DNA from: Alphaproteobacteria bacterium
GTDB taxonomy: Bacteria > Pseudomonadota > Alphaproteobacteria > Rhizobiales > Aestuariivirgaceae
DNA: 63,041 nt
Direction of reading: 5' to 3'
Assembly (NCBI GenBank): GCA_024640405.1
Contig: JAHEFB010000026.1
Location: 1 to 63,041 of the forward strand
Shown: piece by piece, positions 35,454-43,693 of the stretch
Layout: each line of letters begins with the position of its first letter
Numbering within the stretch: the first letter of the stretch is position 1
The notes under the pieces: model-generated
Seen by the model: only the letters and a program-made list of their open reading frames with translations
What the model was told of the DNA's origin: nothing
The model's database searches: none
Position numbers and translations under genes: made by a program

Positions 35454-36872
35454 ATGAGCGACAGGCTGGTGGCAGCCTGCCTGCTTGGCATCAGCGTGTT
35501 CGAACTGATCGAACTACATGTGCATATCCGTCTTGCCGGCACAATGGCGGCTGTTTTGCTGGTGGTATTTCTCCTGATCGGTCAGGCACGACTGGGGTTG
35601 CGCGAACGATACCTGATCGGACTCGCTGTCGTGGCAACCATCGCCGCTGTCTTGTTTTCCAACACGCCCCTGGCGTTGATCGAAAGAGGTTTCACACAGG
35701 CCACCTATCTTGCAGCGTTCATGTTGTTACTGGCACTATTGCGTGATGGTGCAGTCACCTCGCCATCCGTCCTGAAACTCGGACGCTATCTCACTCATCG
35801 CCCGCCAGGCCAGCGATACCTTGCCATTCACGCCGGCAGTCATGCTCTCGGCATGATCTTGAACTTCGGCGCCCTTAGCCTGTTGGGACCATTGATCCAG
35901 CGCGGCATCCGGGCTGATGCTGAAGCAAATCCCGAATTGGCCCAGTGGCGCGAGCGGCGACAGATGTCGGCACTTGCCCGCGGATTTTCGTGGATTATCG
36001 CCTGGTCTCCCACGGCAGTAACCCAGGCACTGGTAGCCAGCGTCGTGATGGGGTCAAGGCCGTTTGTGATGGCAGGTATAGGGTTTTTCATCTCGCTGGG
36101 AGTAATTGCGATCGGTTGGGGAGAAGACCGCATCACCGGCAAACGCGCCCGGGAAACCCTGGCGGCCCGCGATGCGTTGCCCCGGCCCGACATGACACCT
36201 GAACAATTTCCGTGGCAGGCGTTCAGGCGCTTTGGCCTGGTGTGCGCAGCCCTGGCAGGCATTACGCTGGTGTTGGTGTTCACTACCGGGGCAAATGTGA
36301 TCCCGGCGCTTATGCTGGCCAGCCCGCTGGTCACGTTGACATGGATCTGGTTCCAGTGCAGATCTGCGCAAGATCCGGTTGCGGCAACAATTGCCCGTAT
36401 CAGAGACATTGCAGGCACATCCGTTCCGGCCGGATCACCGGAAGCTGTCACCCTGTCTGCCGCCGGTTATATCGGCATTGTTGCAGCGGGTTTGAGCAAC
36501 GCGCCTGTGCTGGCAGATCTTGCCGGGCTTGAGGCCTGGTCACCCGTCACTGTCTATCTGGCTGTCATGCTGATTGTACCGGTCGCCTCAAACCTGGCCA
36601 CGCCGCCAATGCTCACGGTCACCTTCATAGGCACGTTGTACTCCGCCTTGCCAGACAGCCAGCTTGACCCGACACTGCTGGCCACCGCACTGGCTCTGGG
36701 CTGGACGTTGAACCTCACGGGATCACCATTTGGCGCTACTCCACTTATTCTGGGTCGAATTACCGGAATTTCGGGGACAACGCTGTCGTGGAGATGGAAT
36801 GGAACCTTTACTGTAGTCGCATTTTTGTGGGCCGCACTGGTGCTTGGCGGCATCAGCGTTATCTCCGGTTGA
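35454..36872 (+). CDS. Polytopic membrane protein of unknown function
   Basis: A 472-residue inner-membrane protein with roughly 11-12 hydrophobic segments and no family I can name with confidence. Features: a paired early segment GFSWIIAWSPTAVTQALVAS and a late one WTLNLTGSPFGATPLILGRI. Each holds polar Ser/Thr-Pro-Gly residues between helices, reminiscent of the re-entrant loops of ion-transporter (IT superfamily) carriers. It stands between betA and the TRAP genes, whose binding protein starts ~140 bases later. It could be an anion or amine carrier, but that is inference. The start could also be 35403. Confidence 0.55.
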   Translation: MSDRLVAACLLGISVFELIELHVHIRLAGTMAAVLLVVFLLIGQARLGLRERYLIGLAVVATIAAVLFSNTPLALIERGFTQATYLAAFMLLLALLRDGAVTSPSVLKLGRYLTHRPPGQRYLAIHAGSHALGMILNFGALSLLGPLIQRGIRADAEANPELAQWRERRQMSALARGFSWIIAWSPTAVTQALVASVVMGSRPFVMAGIGFFISLGVIAIGWGEDRITGKRARETLAARDALPRPDMTPEQFPWQAFRRFGLVCAALAGITLVLVFTTGANVIPALMLASPLVTLTWIWFQCRSAQDPVAATIARIRDIAGTSVPAGSPEAVTLSAAGYIGIVAAGLSNAPVLADLAGLEAWSPVTVYLAVMLIVPVASNLATPPMLTVTFIGTLYSALPDSQLDPTLLATALALGWTLNLTGSPFGATPLILGRITGISGTTLSWRWNGTFTVVAFLWAALVLGGISVISG

Positions 36873-37015
36873 CCCGCATACTGGAAGCACGCTTGCCACA
36901 GCGGCCAGTACAACGCATCATGCGCGACAGGAAGCCCGGTGTGTGTACTTTCCGAGGCTTGCAACGCCAGCCCGAAGACAAACGGGCAATGTCTGAGACA
37001 GGGAGTAAACAAGAC

Positions 37016-38053
37016 ATGATGAAGAAACTGCTTGCCACAACCGCGCTTGTGGCCTTTGCCACCACGTCTACGATGACGATCACACAGGCAGCCGAGGTCG
37101 AAGGCCCGGAAGTCAAGTGGAACGTCTCGCTGTGGGGTAAAAAACGTGCCTTTACCGCCGGTTTTGAAAAACTTGCCGAACTGGTCAGTGCCAAGACCGA
37201 CGGCAAATTCACCATGACACTGCACTATGGCGCAGCGCTTTCCAAATCCCGTGAAAACCTGGATGGAATTTCCGTCGGCGCATTCGAAGCTGCCATGACC
37301 TGCAATTTCTATCATCCGCAGAAAAACCCCGGTCTGATGGTATTGACCATGCCGTTCCTGCCGATGTCCGGCTGGGAAGACAATCGCAAGATCCGTGACG
37401 CGGTCTATGCGCATCCCGACATCGTAAAGGAGCACGCCCAGTGGAACGCAATGCTCTATATGTCGTCCTACCTGCCGCAGTACGAATTTCTCGGCAAGGG
37501 CGAACCGCCGATGAAGTTGTCTGACTGGAAGGGCAAAACCGTGCGCGCCGGCGGCGGCCTTGGCAAGGCCATGCAGGTAATGGGCGCAACACCGACAAGT
37601 TCAACCGCAACCGAGGTTTATACCGGTGTTCAGCAAGGCACAATGGACGCCGCTTCTTTCCCGTTTACCTACTCTCATGTGGCCTACAAGATCCACGAGG
37701 TCACCGATTGGTTCACAGCCAACCTGTCGCCAGGTACGTCCGATTGCCCGTTGATCTTTTCAAAAAGCGCATTCGACGGGTTGCCGGAGCAGTATCAGAA
37801 ACTGCTGATGGATGTGAAGGACGAGGCTGCATCGGCCCAGATTCAAGCCTATATCGACATCGACAAGGTCAATCTGCCGATGCTTGAGGGCAAGCTCAAG
37901 AAGGTAACCTACACCGAAGAACAGTTGTCGGCCTTCCGGGCTGCTGCCGGCAAACCGGTCATCGATACCTGGATCAAGGAGAACGAAGGCAAGTTCGATG
38001 CCAAAGGTCTGGTCGATCTGGTCTACTCCACTGTTGGCAAGACATACGAGTAG
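37016..38053 (+). CDS. TRAP transporter solute-binding protein (DctP family)
   Basis: A 345-residue periplasmic binding protein with a signal peptide (LLATTALVAFATTSTMT, cleaved near TQA). Characteristic blocks are LAELVSAKTDGKFTMTLHYG, LMVLTMPFLPM, and GKTVRAGGGLGKAMQVMGA then TEVYTGVQQGTMDAA, where the Arg usually salt-bridges a carboxylate ligand. A carboxylate ligand is therefore likely. GGGAG precedes the start. A strong hairpin (38071-38113) separates it from the permease genes. Confidence 0.92.
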   Translation: MMKKLLATTALVAFATTSTMTITQAAEVEGPEVKWNVSLWGKKRAFTAGFEKLAELVSAKTDGKFTMTLHYGAALSKSRENLDGISVGAFEAAMTCNFYHPQKNPGLMVLTMPFLPMSGWEDNRKIRDAVYAHPDIVKEHAQWNAMLYMSSYLPQYEFLGKGEPPMKLSDWKGKTVRAGGGLGKAMQVMGATPTSSTATEVYTGVQQGTMDAASFPFTYSHVAYKIHEVTDWFTANLSPGTSDCPLIFSKSAFDGLPEQYQKLLMDVKDEAASAQIQAYIDIDKVNLPMLEGKLKKVTYTEEQLSAFRAAAGKPVIDTWIKENEGKFDAKGLVDLVYSTVGKTYE

Positions 38054-38070
38054 CCATGACAAGATGCGTT

Positions 38071-38113
38071 ACCGACCCTGATGCCGCCGGCCCAAAAGCG
38101 GCACAGGGTCGGT
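38071..38113 (+). terminator. Intercistronic hairpin between TRAP binding protein and permease
   Basis: ACCGACCCTG and TGCCGC (38071-38087, one bulged A) pair with GCGGCA and CAGGGTCGGT (38098-38113), giving a 16-bp stem with a 10-base loop. No T-run follows. Such hairpins after binding-protein genes stabilise the upstream message or cause partial termination, so binding protein exceeds permease. Confidence 0.75.
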
Positions 38114-38153
38114 AGCGACCGTAGTGGAACTTCGTCCGGGGAGGCATGAAGGG

Positions 38154-38774
38154 GTGGAAAAGTCATCAGGGGATTCACGGGACAATGACGGGCTGGCAAG
38201 GCTGCTGAAACGAGCGGACTGGTTGTTGTCGCCTGTCGAAGACGCCTTGAACCTGTTGTCCGGCTTGTTGATATTCGGCCTGATGTTCCTCGGCATGTTG
38301 CAGATCATTCTGCGAACGGTTTTCCGCTCTCCCATGTTCGGTTACATCGACGTGGTTGAAGCCACAATGATCGCCTTTGCCCTGCTCTCGATCTCGCAGG
38401 TTCAGCGGCTGGGCGGTCATGTTCGCATGGAAATCCTGGTCGGCTATCTGAAAGGCGCAGCACTGTGGGCAGCCGAGACCATCGGTGTCGCCGTTCAGAT
38501 GGTAATCGTCGCCGTGTTGATCCCCTATTCATACAATCACTTTTTCCGGTCGTGGAGTTTCGGCGATTCAACAATCGACATCGAACTGCCTACCTGGCCG
38601 GCCAAATTGCTGGTGCCAGTCATGCTGGTCGTACTGCTGGTGAGATTGCTGATCCAGCTCCTGGGATATATCCGCCTCACTGCCAATCCCGATTACGCTC
38701 CGGTTGCCGTGCCGGTCATGAAGTCGGTTGAACAGCAGGCCGAAGAAGAGATCAAGGGAGCCAGCACCTCATGA
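38154..38774 (+). CDS. TRAP transporter small permease (DctQ family)
   Basis: A 206-residue membrane protein with four helices. LLIFGLMFLGMLQIILRTVF and YIDVVEATMIAFALLSISQV carry the typical family pattern, followed by GGHVRMEILVGYL. It associates with the large permease subunit. The GTG at 38154 has a strong GGGGAGG eight bases upstream and is preferred over the GTG at 38124. Its stop overlaps the DctM start (ATGA). Confidence 0.9.
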   Translation: MEKSSGDSRDNDGLARLLKRADWLLSPVEDALNLLSGLLIFGLMFLGMLQIILRTVFRSPMFGYIDVVEATMIAFALLSISQVQRLGGHVRMEILVGYLKGAALWAAETIGVAVQMVIVAVLIPYSYNHFFRSWSFGDSTIDIELPTWPAKLLVPVMLVVLLVRLLIQLLGYIRLTANPDYAPVAVPVMKSVEQQAEEEIKGASTS

Positions 38775-40132
38775 TCATCGGTCTTGATGCCTTTTCCACC
38801 GGCATAGCCGGGGTGTGCCTGCTCATCGTCCTCGTATTACTCGGTGTACGTGTATTTGCTGCGGCCGCCATAACCGGATTTCTCGGATTGCTGGAACTGA
38901 AGGGCTGGCACGTGGCTGCCTCGATAGCCGGGCAGATCCCACACTCCAAGACGGTCACCTATCCCCTGTCGGTGCTGCCATTGTTTATCCTGATCGGATT
39001 TCTGGCGTTTTATGCCGGACTGACCACACGCCTGTTTGAAGCAGCGCGCCGCTGGATGGGCTGGGTGCCGGGCGGGCTTGCAGTTGCAACCGTCATGGCT
39101 ACAGCAGGTTTTGCCGCGGTATCAGGCGCCTCAACCGCCACGGCAGCTGTGTTCTCCCGTGTCGCCATTCCGGACATGTTGAAGAACGGATACGACAAGC
39201 GCCTCACTGCGGGTGTAGTTGCTGCCGGAGGCACGCTGGCCTCACTCATTCCGCCGTCAGCCATTCTGGTGATCTACGCGATTATCGTGGAGCAATCGGT
39301 GGGCAAACTGCTGCTGGCCGGTTTCTTGCCGGGACTGTACTCCGCCGTAATATATGTGATTCTGATTGTCGGCATGTGCTGGTGGAACCCGAAGCTGGGC
39401 AGCCCGATAAGCGGCTTCACCTGGAAAGAACGGTTTGAGAGTATTCCCGGCACGCTGCCGATTTTCGTCGTCGTCGGGATTATTTTCTCAGCCATTTACA
39501 CAGGTTCGGCCACGCCTACCGAAGCCGGCGCACTCGGTGCCATGGTCGTATTCCTGTTCTATCTCTGGCGCGCATTCCGCGAGGACGAGATGTCCAAAAT
39601 GTCAGGCCGCCTGAAAGAGGCTCTGATCGAGACAGCGCGCCTGTCGGCCATGATCTTCACCCTGATCTGGGGCGTATTCCTGTTTGTTCGCTTTCTGGGG
39701 TTTGCCGGGTTGCCGGCAGCGTTTTCCGCCTGGGTGGTTACGCTGGATGTACCTCCGATTGTCATCATGATCTGTATCCTGCTGGCCTATGCAGTGCTTG
39801 GCATGTTCATGGATGCCATCGGGATGTTGATCCTGACATTGCCGGTCGTGTACCCGGCAGTGATTGCCCTTGGCTACGATCCGATCTGGTTTGGCATAAT
39901 CGTGGTCAAGATGGCCGAGATTTGCCTGATCACGCCACCTATTGGTCTAAACTGTTTCGTGGTCGCAGGCGTCTCTCGAGACCTGACTGACAAAGACGGC
40001 AACTCGCTGGAAATACCGTTACAGGACGTGTTCCGCGGCATCGGCCCGTTTTTTGTCGCTGATGTCGTGACCGTAGCCGGACTGCTGGCGTTCCCGGGCA
40101 TCATCACGTGGCTACCGAGCCTGATGGATTAA
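38771..40132 (+). CDS. TRAP transporter large permease (DctM family)
   Basis: A 453-residue membrane protein with 11-12 helices, the sodium-coupled translocation subunit. Conserved blocks include TAGFAAVSGASTATAAVFS, GTLASLIPPSAILVIYAI, TGSATPTEAGALGAMVV and LITPPIGLNCFVV. These are the two re-entrant hairpin regions of the IT-type fold. It completes the P-Q-M operon, and a repeat element follows 8 bases after its stop. Confidence 0.95.
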   Translation: MIIGLDAFSTGIAGVCLLIVLVLLGVRVFAAAAITGFLGLLELKGWHVAASIAGQIPHSKTVTYPLSVLPLFILIGFLAFYAGLTTRLFEAARRWMGWVPGGLAVATVMATAGFAAVSGASTATAAVFSRVAIPDMLKNGYDKRLTAGVVAAGGTLASLIPPSAILVIYAIIVEQSVGKLLLAGFLPGLYSAVIYVILIVGMCWWNPKLGSPISGFTWKERFESIPGTLPIFVVVGIIFSAIYTGSATPTEAGALGAMVVFLFYLWRAFREDEMSKMSGRLKEALIETARLSAMIFTLIWGVFLFVRFLGFAGLPAAFSAWVVTLDVPPIVIMICILLAYAVLGMFMDAIGMLILTLPVVYPAVIALGYDPIWFGIIVVKMAEICLITPPIGLNCFVVAGVSRDLTDKDGNSLEIPLQDVFRGIGPFFVADVVTVAGLLAFPGIITWLPSLMD

Positions 40133-40140
40133 TACCAGAT

Positions 40141-40408
40141 CTAGAGCATAATTCACTAAATTAGAACCGTTTGACCGGTTTTCTGCGTTTGCTGGCAAGG
40201 CACGGTTCCCGCCGTGGTCTGGGAGACCACAAGGGAGCCATAACGCAGTCCAGCGGGCGCAGAAAACTGGCCTCCGGTGGGTCAAATCAGCCCATCGGCG
40301 TTGTTGCAAAGCTTGCCCGATGCCCCACATCGCGCTTCACTTTGCGCCTGGCCGAATGAACTGATTTGAACCCATCAAACGGTTCTAATTTAGTGAACTA
40401 TGCTCTAG
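40141..40408. repeat. Inverted-repeat intergenic element, copy D (complete)
   Basis: A 268-bp element with 34-bp terminal inverted repeats differing at one position: CTAGAGCATAATTCACTAAA at the left and TTTAGTGAACTATGCTCTAG at the right, extending into TTAGAACCGTTTGA. The GC-rich interior matches copy C in inverse orientation (CGCGATGTGGGGCATC, CAACGCCGATGG). The central hairpin is GTGGTCT (40214-40220) / AGACCAC (40224-40230). It lies between convergent genes and provides the TAG stop of the aminotransferase. Confidence 0.85.
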
Positions 40409-41262
40409 GCGATACCGGCTTCTGCCTTGATTTCCGCTATGTAGGCTTCGCGCATCTTGCGGGCCATCGGGCCGGGCTGGCCGCCACCGATCATGGTATC
40501 GTCAATCTCTACAATCGGCATGACAAGTGTTGTGGCAGAAGACAGAAAAGCTTCATCCGCCGCCAGTGCTTCTTCCACGGTAAACAGCCGCTCTTCAAGT
40601 TTCACATTGTGATCGGCGCACAGTTTCAGGATGGCCCTCCGGCGAATGCCCGGCAGGATCGAGTTGGACAGCGGCCGGGTGATGATGGTGTCGTCCTTGA
40701 CGATATAGGCGGTTGAGGACGTGCCTTCGGTCACGTAGCCGTCTTCAACCATCCAGCCTTCAAAACCACCCTTTTCGACCGCTTCCTGCTTGGCCATGAC
40801 CTGGCCCAGCAATGCAACTGATTTTATATCGCGGCGTTTCCAGCGAATGTCTTCCACTGTGACCACTTTCACACCCGTTCTTGCGTTCGGATTATCGATC
40901 AGTGATTTTTTCATGGTGAAGGCGGTAACTGACGGAGTGGTGCCTTTCGGGAACGCAAAATCACGATCGGCAACACCACGGGTTATCTGTGAATACACGC
41001 CACCTTCATCGATTCCGTTCAACTCGATAAGCTTGTCGTGCATGGCGAGATAATCGGCTTCACTCATCGGCATATCGATACGCAGTTCGCCCAGAGACCG
41101 CTTCAGTCGCTCCAGAAACGGTGCCTTGTCCACCATCTTGCCGCCGATGACCGGGACAACTTCATAGATGCCGTCACCGAATACGAAGCCGCGATCAAAG
41201 ATCGACACCTGCGCCTGATCTTCAGGGACATACTGACCATTTACAAAAACCGTACGGGCCAT
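40405..41262 (-). CDS. D-amino-acid/branched-chain aminotransferase class IV (Dat-like)
   Basis: A 285-residue PLP enzyme of fold type IV. The PLP-binding Lys is Lys147 in KRRDIKSVALL, and the phosphate-binding and Glu region is VTEGTSSTAYIVKDDTI. VSIFDRGFVFGDGIYEVVP near the N-terminus is typical of D-alanine transaminases, favouring D-amino acid:2-oxo acid transamination, although branched-chain or aminodeoxychorismate-lyase activity is possible. The start at 41262 has an AGAGG site. The TAG stop lies inside the end of the repeat element (copy D). Confidence 0.88.
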   Translation of the reverse strand: MARTVFVNGQYVPEDQAQVSIFDRGFVFGDGIYEVVPVIGGKMVDKAPFLERLKRSLGELRIDMPMSEADYLAMHDKLIELNGIDEGGVYSQITRGVADRDFAFPKGTTPSVTAFTMKKSLIDNPNARTGVKVVTVEDIRWKRRDIKSVALLGQVMAKQEAVEKGGFEGWMVEDGYVTEGTSSTAYIVKDDTIITRPLSNSILPGIRRRAILKLCADHNVKLEERLFTVEEALAADEAFLSSATTLVMPIVEIDDTMIGGGQPGPMARKMREAYIAEIKAEAGIA

Positions 41263-41317
41263 CTTTGCGCCTCTTTGAAACTGATTTAACGACTTGACTT
41301 CACATATTGAAGACACG

Positions 41318-42346
41318 ATGTGCCACAAGATGCCAGAAGACCACAAGTCATATCACCAGGCCGACATTGACGTGCACCATGACGGCGAGCGCTATCATGT
41401 GCCGGACCACAATGTGGTCAATTGCACCAGCGACTTCTGGAAGTGGCAGACCTCGGGCGAAAAGCGGAAATGGCCGGATTGGATCGACAATGAACCCCAT
41501 CCGGCACCTCCACCGCGCGTACCCGATGATAACCTGTCAATTACCTGGATAGGCCATGCCACCGTGCTCATCCAGACCGGCGGCATAAATGTCGTTACCG
41601 ATCCGTTCTTTTCCATGCGGGCAAGCCCGTTTGGTTTTGCCGGACCAAAACGTGTTCGCAATCCCGGCATCGCCCTGAAAGACCTGCCGCCGATTGATCT
41701 GATACTGCTCAGCCACAACCATTATGATCACATGGACCTGCCCGCCTTGCGCAAGCTTGTTGCGCAGCATGACGCCCCGATTGTGACACCCCATGGCAAC
41801 GGCCGCATCATCAATCGCTGGATCAGGCAGGCAGAAGTTGTCGAACGGGGCTGGCATGAACCGTTTGAATATTCATCCGGCATTGTGGTGACCCCCACAC
41901 CAGCCCTGCATTGGTCGAAACGCACTTTCAAGGATCGCAACAGGGCGCTTTGGTCTGCCTTCATGATCGAGATCGGCAAGCGCAAAGTGTACTTCGGCGC
42001 AGACACCGGGTTTGGGACCGGCAGTCACTTCACCCAGATCAACCTCAGATATGGTGCTCCGGACCTGGCACTGCTGCCGATTGGCGCATATGAGCCTCGC
42101 TGGTTCATGAAAGCACAGCACATAAACCCGGACGAGGCAGCACAGGCGCACAAACTGCTGGGTGCGAAGACATCAGTCGCCATTCATCATGCAACCATTC
42201 AGCTAACCGATGAGGCGATCGATGCACCGGCCAGGGCGCTGCAGGACGCCAAGGCCAGGCACGGTATTGCGGATCATGAATTCCGCACCGTCTCCGTTGG
42301 TGAAACATGGCGCCCAGACGGCCTCGCCAAGCCTTCCGGGCCGTGA
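41318..42346 (+). CDS. MBL-fold metallo-hydrolase (NAPE-PLD/UlaG-like)
   Basis: A 342-residue metallo-beta-lactamase-fold hydrolase. Metal ligands are in LLSHNHYDHMD. ITWIGHATVLIQTGGINVVTD precedes them, and ALHWSKRTFKDRNRALWSA and YFGADTGFG supply the later ligands. This arrangement matches the N-acyl-phosphatidylethanolamine phospholipase D-like bacterial group. Substrate is likely a phosphodiester or lactone but is unknown. The start could be TTG at 41294. It is divergent from the aminotransferase with about 55 bases between. Confidence 0.87.
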   Translation: MCHKMPEDHKSYHQADIDVHHDGERYHVPDHNVVNCTSDFWKWQTSGEKRKWPDWIDNEPHPAPPPRVPDDNLSITWIGHATVLIQTGGINVVTDPFFSMRASPFGFAGPKRVRNPGIALKDLPPIDLILLSHNHYDHMDLPALRKLVAQHDAPIVTPHGNGRIINRWIRQAEVVERGWHEPFEYSSGIVVTPTPALHWSKRTFKDRNRALWSAFMIEIGKRKVYFGADTGFGTGSHFTQINLRYGAPDLALLPIGAYEPRWFMKAQHINPDEAAQAHKLLGAKTSVAIHHATIQLTDEAIDAPARALQDAKARHGIADHEFRTVSVGETWRPDGLAKPSGP

Positions 42347-42389
42347 TAACCATAACCGCAACGATTGAAATTCTCAGGAGATACCAGAC

Positions 42390-43550
42390 ATGTCAGCAAT
42401 TATCGGTTGGGCACATTCACAATTCGGCAAGCTCGAAGACGATGATCTTGAAAACATGCTGGCAAGCGTATGCAAACAGGCGGTAGAAGACGCCGGTATC
42501 GGGTTTGACGAGGTCGATGCGATTTATGTCGGTAATTTCGGCATGTTCGAAAAACAGTCATTTCCGGCAGCTTTCGCACTGGAAGCCGACCCGGCCCTGC
42601 GCTTCAAACCGGCTACCCGGGTTGAAAATGCCTGCGCCACCGGATCTGCCGCCGTTCATATGGGACTCAACGACCTTGCCTCCGGGAAGTCCCGTTTTGT
42701 GTTGGTTGTCGGTGCCGAGAAAATGACCTCTGCCCCAGGCAGTGTCATTGGCGACGTGCTGCTCAACGCGTCTTACCGCAAGACCGAAGCCGACACACCA
42801 GGAGGTTTTGCCGGAGTGTTTGCCCGTATCGCTGACCTGTATTTTCAACGCTATGGCGACCAGTCGGAGGCCATGGCCAGGATTGCAGCGAAAAATCACG
42901 CCAATGGTGTCCACAACCCGTATGCGCAAATGCGCAAGGATTTTGGCTATGAGTTCTGCAATACCATATCCGACAAGAACCCGACGGTGATAGGCGCCAT
43001 TCGCAGAACCGATTGCTCACTGGTATCAGATGGCGCGGCAGCCATGGTCATGACCAACACCGAAACCGCCCTGCGCTTTCCCAAGGCCGTGCATTTTCGC
43101 GCTGCTGCCCATGCCCAGGATTATTTGCCAATGGCAAAACGCGATATTGTTGCCTTCGAAGGCTGCGAGCAGGCCTGGGGCAAGGCCCATCGCCAGGCGG
43201 GAACTTCGCTTGATGACCTGTCTTTCGTGGAAACCCATGACTGTTTCACCATTGCCGAACTGATAGAATATGAAGCAATGGGGCTGACGCCGAAGGGACA
43301 GGGTGCCCGTGCGATTACCGAAGGCTGGACGGAAAAGGACGGCAAACTGCCGGTAAACCCGTCCGGCGGTTTGAAATCCAAGGGCCACCCAATCGGGGCA
43401 ACCGGTGTTTCGATGCATATCATGGCGGCCATGCAATTGACCGACTCCGCCGGAGACATGCAACTGGACGCACCCGAACTGGCCGGCATTTTCAATATGG
43501 GCGGCGCCGCGGTAGCCAACTATGTGTCAATTCTTGAGCGTTTGCGCTAG
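42390..43550 (+). CDS. Thiolase (acetyl-CoA acetyltransferase, SCP2-type)
   Basis: A 386-residue thiolase. The acyl-accepting Cys is Cys82 in RVENACATGSAAVHMG, the His block is ETHDCFTIAELIEYE, and the second catalytic block is NPSGGLKSKGHPIGATGVS. Lacking the usual C-terminal Cys-Gly-Gly-Gly motif of degradative thiolases, it fits the SCP-x/SCP2-type thiolase subgroup. It cleaves or forms beta-ketoacyl-CoA. AGGAG lies upstream of the start. It is on the same strand as, and close to, the metallo-hydrolase. Confidence 0.9.
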   Translation: MSAIIGWAHSQFGKLEDDDLENMLASVCKQAVEDAGIGFDEVDAIYVGNFGMFEKQSFPAAFALEADPALRFKPATRVENACATGSAAVHMGLNDLASGKSRFVLVVGAEKMTSAPGSVIGDVLLNASYRKTEADTPGGFAGVFARIADLYFQRYGDQSEAMARIAAKNHANGVHNPYAQMRKDFGYEFCNTISDKNPTVIGAIRRTDCSLVSDGAAAMVMTNTETALRFPKAVHFRAAAHAQDYLPMAKRDIVAFEGCEQAWGKAHRQAGTSLDDLSFVETHDCFTIAELIEYEAMGLTPKGQGARAITEGWTEKDGKLPVNPSGGLKSKGHPIGATGVSMHIMAAMQLTDSAGDMQLDAPELAGIFNMGGAAVANYVSILERLR

Positions 43551-43693
43551 GCAATTGCCTATATTTTAATCAACCAATCGTGGGCATGGTGGTTTCTATC
43601 GAATTTGCATGGAAATTATGCAAAATCCGTTTGCGCGTGCCCCAGATTTGATTAATCCTTCGGCAGATTTTGAACTGCGGAAGGGCAAAACCG

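Noticed and set aside
40171..40359. Short frame between the TRAP and aminotransferase genes
   Set aside because: Lies inside repeat copy D; no protein family.
43551..43693. Sigma-54 promoter for the ammonium transporter
   Set aside because: I looked for GG-N10-GC spacing with TGGCAC/TTGC context and found only poorly spaced partial matches.
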